A stretch of 7,459 nucleotides of DNA, taken from Clostridiales bacterium. GTDB lineage: Bacteria; Bacillota; Clostridia; Oscillospirales; Oscillospiraceae. Positions within the stretch are counted from its first letter, which is position 1. Each line of letters starts with the position of its first letter. The translations under genes were made by a program, and so were the position numbers. Shown in pieces: positions 5,001 to 7,459 of this stretch. The DNA lies in NCBI GenBank assembly GCA_029098065.1, contig JAQXNP010000098.1, positions 1-7,459 of the forward strand, given 5' to 3'. The notes under the pieces were generated by a model that saw only the letters and a program-made list of their open reading frames with translations, made no database searches and had not been told where the DNA came from.

Positions 5001-5037
5001 AGGGCGGGCGGATCTGATACACAGATCCGCCCGCCCT
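5001..5037 (-). terminator. Terminator hairpin after fprA
   Basis: AGGGCGGGCGGATCTG and CAGATCCGCCCGCCCT form a 16-bp perfect stem with a five-base loop, 13 bases beyond the fprA stop. On the minus strand only a weak T-run follows (ATTTCCC), but the stem is very GC-rich. Confidence 0.8.
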
Positions 5038-5049
5038 GTTTCTTACGGG

Positions 5050-6264
5050 TTACTGATTCAGGTCGTCTGCGATGGCGTCGGCCAGCGCGTCCAGCTCGTC
5101 GGCCTTATCCTCGTGCAGGGAAGAGGCCAGGCTCAGCCGTTCGTTGAGGACGGTCATGCACTTGAGTTCCTCATCCAGGAACTTCTGCATCAGATCACCG
5201 GACCGGCAGGCCCAGGAGCCGTTTTCCACGATGGCGAAGGTCCGGTTCTGAAGGTTCAGAGCCTTCATATCCATCAGGTAATTGTGCATCACCGGATAGA
5301 TGCCCAGGTTGTAGGTCACACTGGCCAGCACGATGTGGCTCACCCGGAAGGTCTCGGAGATGAGGTCGGACACATGGGTGTTGGATACGTCGTAGACCAC
5401 CGTGTTGGTAACGCCTTTATCGGCCAGCCTGGCCGCCAGAGCCTGAGCCGCCGCCTCGGTGTTGCCGTACATGGAGGCATAGACGATCATCACTGCCTTG
5501 TCCTCCGGCTCATAGGTGCTCCAGTGCTGGTATTTATCCAGAAGATAGCCAAAGTCACTGCGCCATACAGGACCGTGGAGCGGGCAGATGAACTTGATCT
5601 GATCCAGGATGCCCGCCGCCTTTTTCAGCAGGGCCTGGACCTGAGGGCCGTACTTGCCCACGATGTTGGTGTAGTAACGGCGGGCCTCGCCGATCCAGTC
5701 CCGGTCGAAGTTGACTTCGTCATTGAACAGCTTTCCGTCCAGAGCGATGAAGGAGCCAAAGGCATCGGCGGAGAAGAGGGCTCCGTTGGTGGTGTCGAAG
5801 GTGACCATGGCCTCGGGCCAGTGGACCATGGGGGCGGCGATGAACGTGACGGTGTGCTTGCCGAAGCACATGGTGTCTCCCTCTTTGACTTCCACCAGCT
5901 CATGGCTGTCCACGTTGAAGCCAAACTGCCGCATGAGCATGAAGGACTTGTGGGTGCTGACGATTTTCACCTTGGGGTAGCGGATCAGAATCTCCTCCAG
6001 AGAGGCGCCGTGATCGGGCTCCATGTGGTTGATGACCAGCACGTCCAGGGGCTTTCCGGCCAGCAGGAACTGAATATTTTCGAGCAGCTGGCGGCAGGAG
6101 GACCAGTCAATGGTGTCGAAAAGGACACTCTGCTCATCCAGAAGCAGGTAGGAGTTGTAGGAAACTCCCTTGGGGATGGGGTGAATATTCTCAAACAGAT
6201 GGAGCCGGTGGTCATTGGCGCCCACCCAGTACAGATCTTGCGTAACAGTTCTCACGCAGTGCAT
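5050..6264 (-). CDS. fprA: Flavodiiron protein (FprA, A-type flavoprotein; O2/NO reductase)
   Basis: Flavodiiron proteins reduce O2 to water or NO to N2O in the cytoplasm, protecting anaerobes, and usually receive electrons from rubredoxin. This 404-residue protein has the standard length and two domains. Residues 1-250 are the metallo-beta-lactamase-like di-iron domain with all ligands: His80, Glu82, Asp84 and His85 (HMEPDH), His148 (MVHWPEAM), Asp167 (SADAFGSF) and His230 (PLHGPVW). Residues 256-400 are a flavodoxin-like FMN domain with the phosphate loop ASMYGNTEAAA (263-273) and later flavin-contact regions TYNLG and NGSWA. There is no C-terminal rubredoxin extension, so an external donor is needed. 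AAAGGAGG eight bases upstream supports the ATG at 6264. The upstream gene, 40 bases away, carries a rubredoxin domain at its C-terminus and is the obvious donor. Whether O2 or NO is preferred cannot be read here. Confidence 0.96.
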   Translation of the reverse strand: MHCVRTVTQDLYWVGANDHRLHLFENIHPIPKGVSYNSYLLLDEQSVLFDTIDWSSCRQLLENIQFLLAGKPLDVLVINHMEPDHGASLEEILIRYPKVKIVSTHKSFMLMRQFGFNVDSHELVEVKEGDTMCFGKHTVTFIAAPMVHWPEAMVTFDTTNGALFSADAFGSFIALDGKLFNDEVNFDRDWIGEARRYYTNIVGKYGPQVQALLKKAAGILDQIKFICPLHGPVWRSDFGYLLDKYQHWSTYEPEDKAVMIVYASMYGNTEAAAQALAARLADKGVTNTVVYDVSNTHVSDLISETFRVSHIVLASVTYNLGIYPVMHNYLMDMKALNLQNRTFAIVENGSWACRSGDLMQKFLDEELKCMTVLNERLSLASSLHEDKADELDALADAIADDLNQ

Positions 6265-6304
6265 AATTCAAATCCTCCTTTGAAGATTAACGGCGGCGGG
6301 ATAC

Positions 6305-7459
6305 TCAAGCCTCGATGAAGTGCTCCTTTTCCTCGGCGCACTCGGGGCAGACCCAGTCTGCGGGGAGACGGTCGAAGGGAGTGCCGGGAGCGATGCCGTT
6401 GTCGGGATCCCCCTTGGCCGGATCATACTCATAGCCGCAGCCGGGGCAGACATAGCTCTTGAGGGCGGGCTTTTCTTTCTTGGGCGTGGCCCGCTTCATC
6501 TTTACCATGGGAGGAGCGGGCTTCTTCTCGCCTGTGTCCAGAGCGGCCGTGAGGAGGGGAAGAATCTCGTTCACGTCGCCCACAATGCCGTAGTCACAGT
6601 TTTTGAAGATGGGGGCGTTTCCATTCTTGTTGATGGCCACGATGGTGGCGGCGTCCTTGATGCCCTTCAGATGCTGCACCGCGCCGGAGATGCCGCAGGC
6701 GATGTACAGGTTGCCCATGAACTTCTGACCGGACATGCCCACATAGCGGTTGATGGGCACATACCGCAGCGTCTCAGCCACCGGACGGGAGGAGCCGATG
6801 GCGGCGCCGGCGGCCCTGGCCAGATCCTCAATGAGTTTCATGTTCTTCTTGTCCCCGATGCCCTTGCCGGCGGAGACTACCCGTTCGGCCTTGGTGATGG
6901 GGGTGTCAATGGGGATGCCCACCGTGAAGTCATAGCCGTCCTTCTTCAGACCGGCCACCAGAGCGTCCACTTTTTCCTGGGAGGTGCCCTCCTTGAGGAT
7001 CATCTTTTTCCGGGCCCCGGTGACATTGCCGGCGGCCGGAGCGGCGGCGGGGGCGGCGGCGCTGCTCTTGGGGGGCTTGCCCAGAATGTGGGAGGCGATG
7101 ACTACCCGCTGGATCTCGTTGGTGCCCTCATAGATGGTGGTGATCTTGGCGTCGCGGTAGGCGCGCTCCACATCCATGCCCTTCAGATAGCCGTTGCCGC
7201 CGTAGATCTGGAGGGCGTCGTTGACCACTTCCAGGGCGATATCAGAGGCATACTGCTTGGCCATGGCGGCCTCCATGGCGTAGGGTTCGTGGTGTTCCTT
7301 CAGCTCGGCGGCGGAGTAGACCAGCAGCCGGGCGGAACGGAGCTTGGTGGCCATATCGGCGATCTTGAAGGACAGCCCCTGCTGGAAGCCGATGGGGATG
7401 CCGAACTGGACGCGCTCCCTGGCATAATCCACAGCGCTGTCAAAGGCGCCCTGGGCAAT
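6305..7459 (-). CDS. Acyl-CoA dehydrogenase / ETF-alpha FAD domain / rubredoxin fusion (5' end outside window)
   Basis: The frame enters from the right edge without a start. The 384 visible codons hold three redox modules. First, at about 7459-7080, is the C-terminal helical domain of an acyl-CoA dehydrogenase ([21 protein letters not shown]), with the expected catalytic Glu in YEGTNEIQR (codon 7129-7127). After an Ala/Pro linker, about 7024-6533 is the FAD domain of ETF alpha: [42 protein letters not shown] and DYGIVGD. The ETF-alpha N-terminal domain and ETF beta are absent. After a Lys/Pro linker, about 6464-6308 is a full rubredoxin ([22 protein letters not shown]). Inferred electron path: acyl-CoA to FAD, ETF FAD, rubredoxin, then the flavodiiron protein encoded 40 bases downstream. 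The reverse direction, toward enoyl-CoA, is also possible. The reading frame is unbroken across all three modules. Confidence 0.93.
   Translation of the reverse strand: MAQGAFDSAVDYARERVQFGIPIGFQQGLSFKIADMATKLRSARLLVYSAAELKEHHEPYAMEAAMAKQYASDIALEVVNDALQIYGGNGYLKGMDVERAYRDAKITTIYEGTNEIQRVVIASHILGKPPKSSAAAPAAAPAAGNVTGARKKMILKEGTSQEKVDALVAGLKKDGYDFTVGIPIDTPITKAERVVSAGKGIGDKKNMKLIEDLARAAGAAIGSSRPVAETLRYVPINRYVGMSGQKFMGNLYIACGISGAVQHLKGIKDAATIVAINKNGNAPIFKNCDYGIVGDVNEILPLLTAALDTGEKKPAPPMVKMKRATPKKEKPALKSYVCPGCGYEYDPAKGDPDNGIAPGTPFDRLPADWVCPECAEEKEHFIEA

Noticed and set aside
4930..5022. N-terminal extension of the XRE gene to an upstream ATG
   Set aside because: It would place coding sequence across the promoter and the fprA terminator stem. 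The start at 4929 has the strong ribosome site.
5113..6318. Plus-strand 401-codon open frame
   Set aside because: It lies antisense to fprA, which has all family motifs and a ribosome site. The opposite frame is His/Val/Gly-rich, with no recognisable domain, as expected for a GC-driven shadow.

Overview
The window looks like a chromosomal segment of a strictly anaerobic, spore-forming Firmicute. A gut Oscillospiraceae relative (Flavonifractor, Intestinimonas or Lawsonibacter type) is my best guess. This is inferred from the moderately high GC, strong AGGAGG-type ribosome sites, a sporulation sigma factor, PerR, rubrerythrin, a flavodiiron protein and an acyl-CoA dehydrogenase. No species-level marker was read.

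Left end (1-760): the 5' half of sigK (pro-sigma-K) lies on the minus strand. Homology stops at the ...RCIEN codons, where Bacillus and Clostridioides sigK genes are split by the skin element. Beyond that point a different coding sequence begins, an HTH-type protein that runs off the left edge with no convincing start signal. This looks like one edge of a skin-like sigK intervening element. The other edge, the recombinase and the sigK 3' half would lie outside the window.

721-1298: a small minus-strand lipoprotein with an 11-residue glycine-rich repeat, its terminator, and a divergent control region. 1299-2784: a peroxide-stress cluster of perR, rubrerythrin and a MarR regulator, with a Per-box-like site over the perR promoter. 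2785-3060: two back-to-back terminators and a tRNA-Ser(GGA) on the minus strand with its own promoter.

3061-4458: a second MarR regulator with a consensus promoter overlapped by a 16-bp perfect palindrome. It is followed immediately by a TauE/SafE-type permease, and a terminator is shared with the convergent XRE gene (4483-4929, minus).

Right end (5001-7459, minus strand): a fusion protein (acyl-CoA dehydrogenase, then the ETF-alpha FAD domain, then rubredoxin) reads in from the right edge and is followed 40 bases later by a flavodiiron protein (FprA type). Flavodiiron proteins take electrons from rubredoxin. The pair therefore suggests a two-gene route carrying electrons from acyl-CoA oxidation through a built-in rubredoxin to an O2 or NO reductase. 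With PerR and rubrerythrin, much of the window concerns survival of oxygen and peroxide. The two most interesting items are the split sigK and the fusion-FprA operon.
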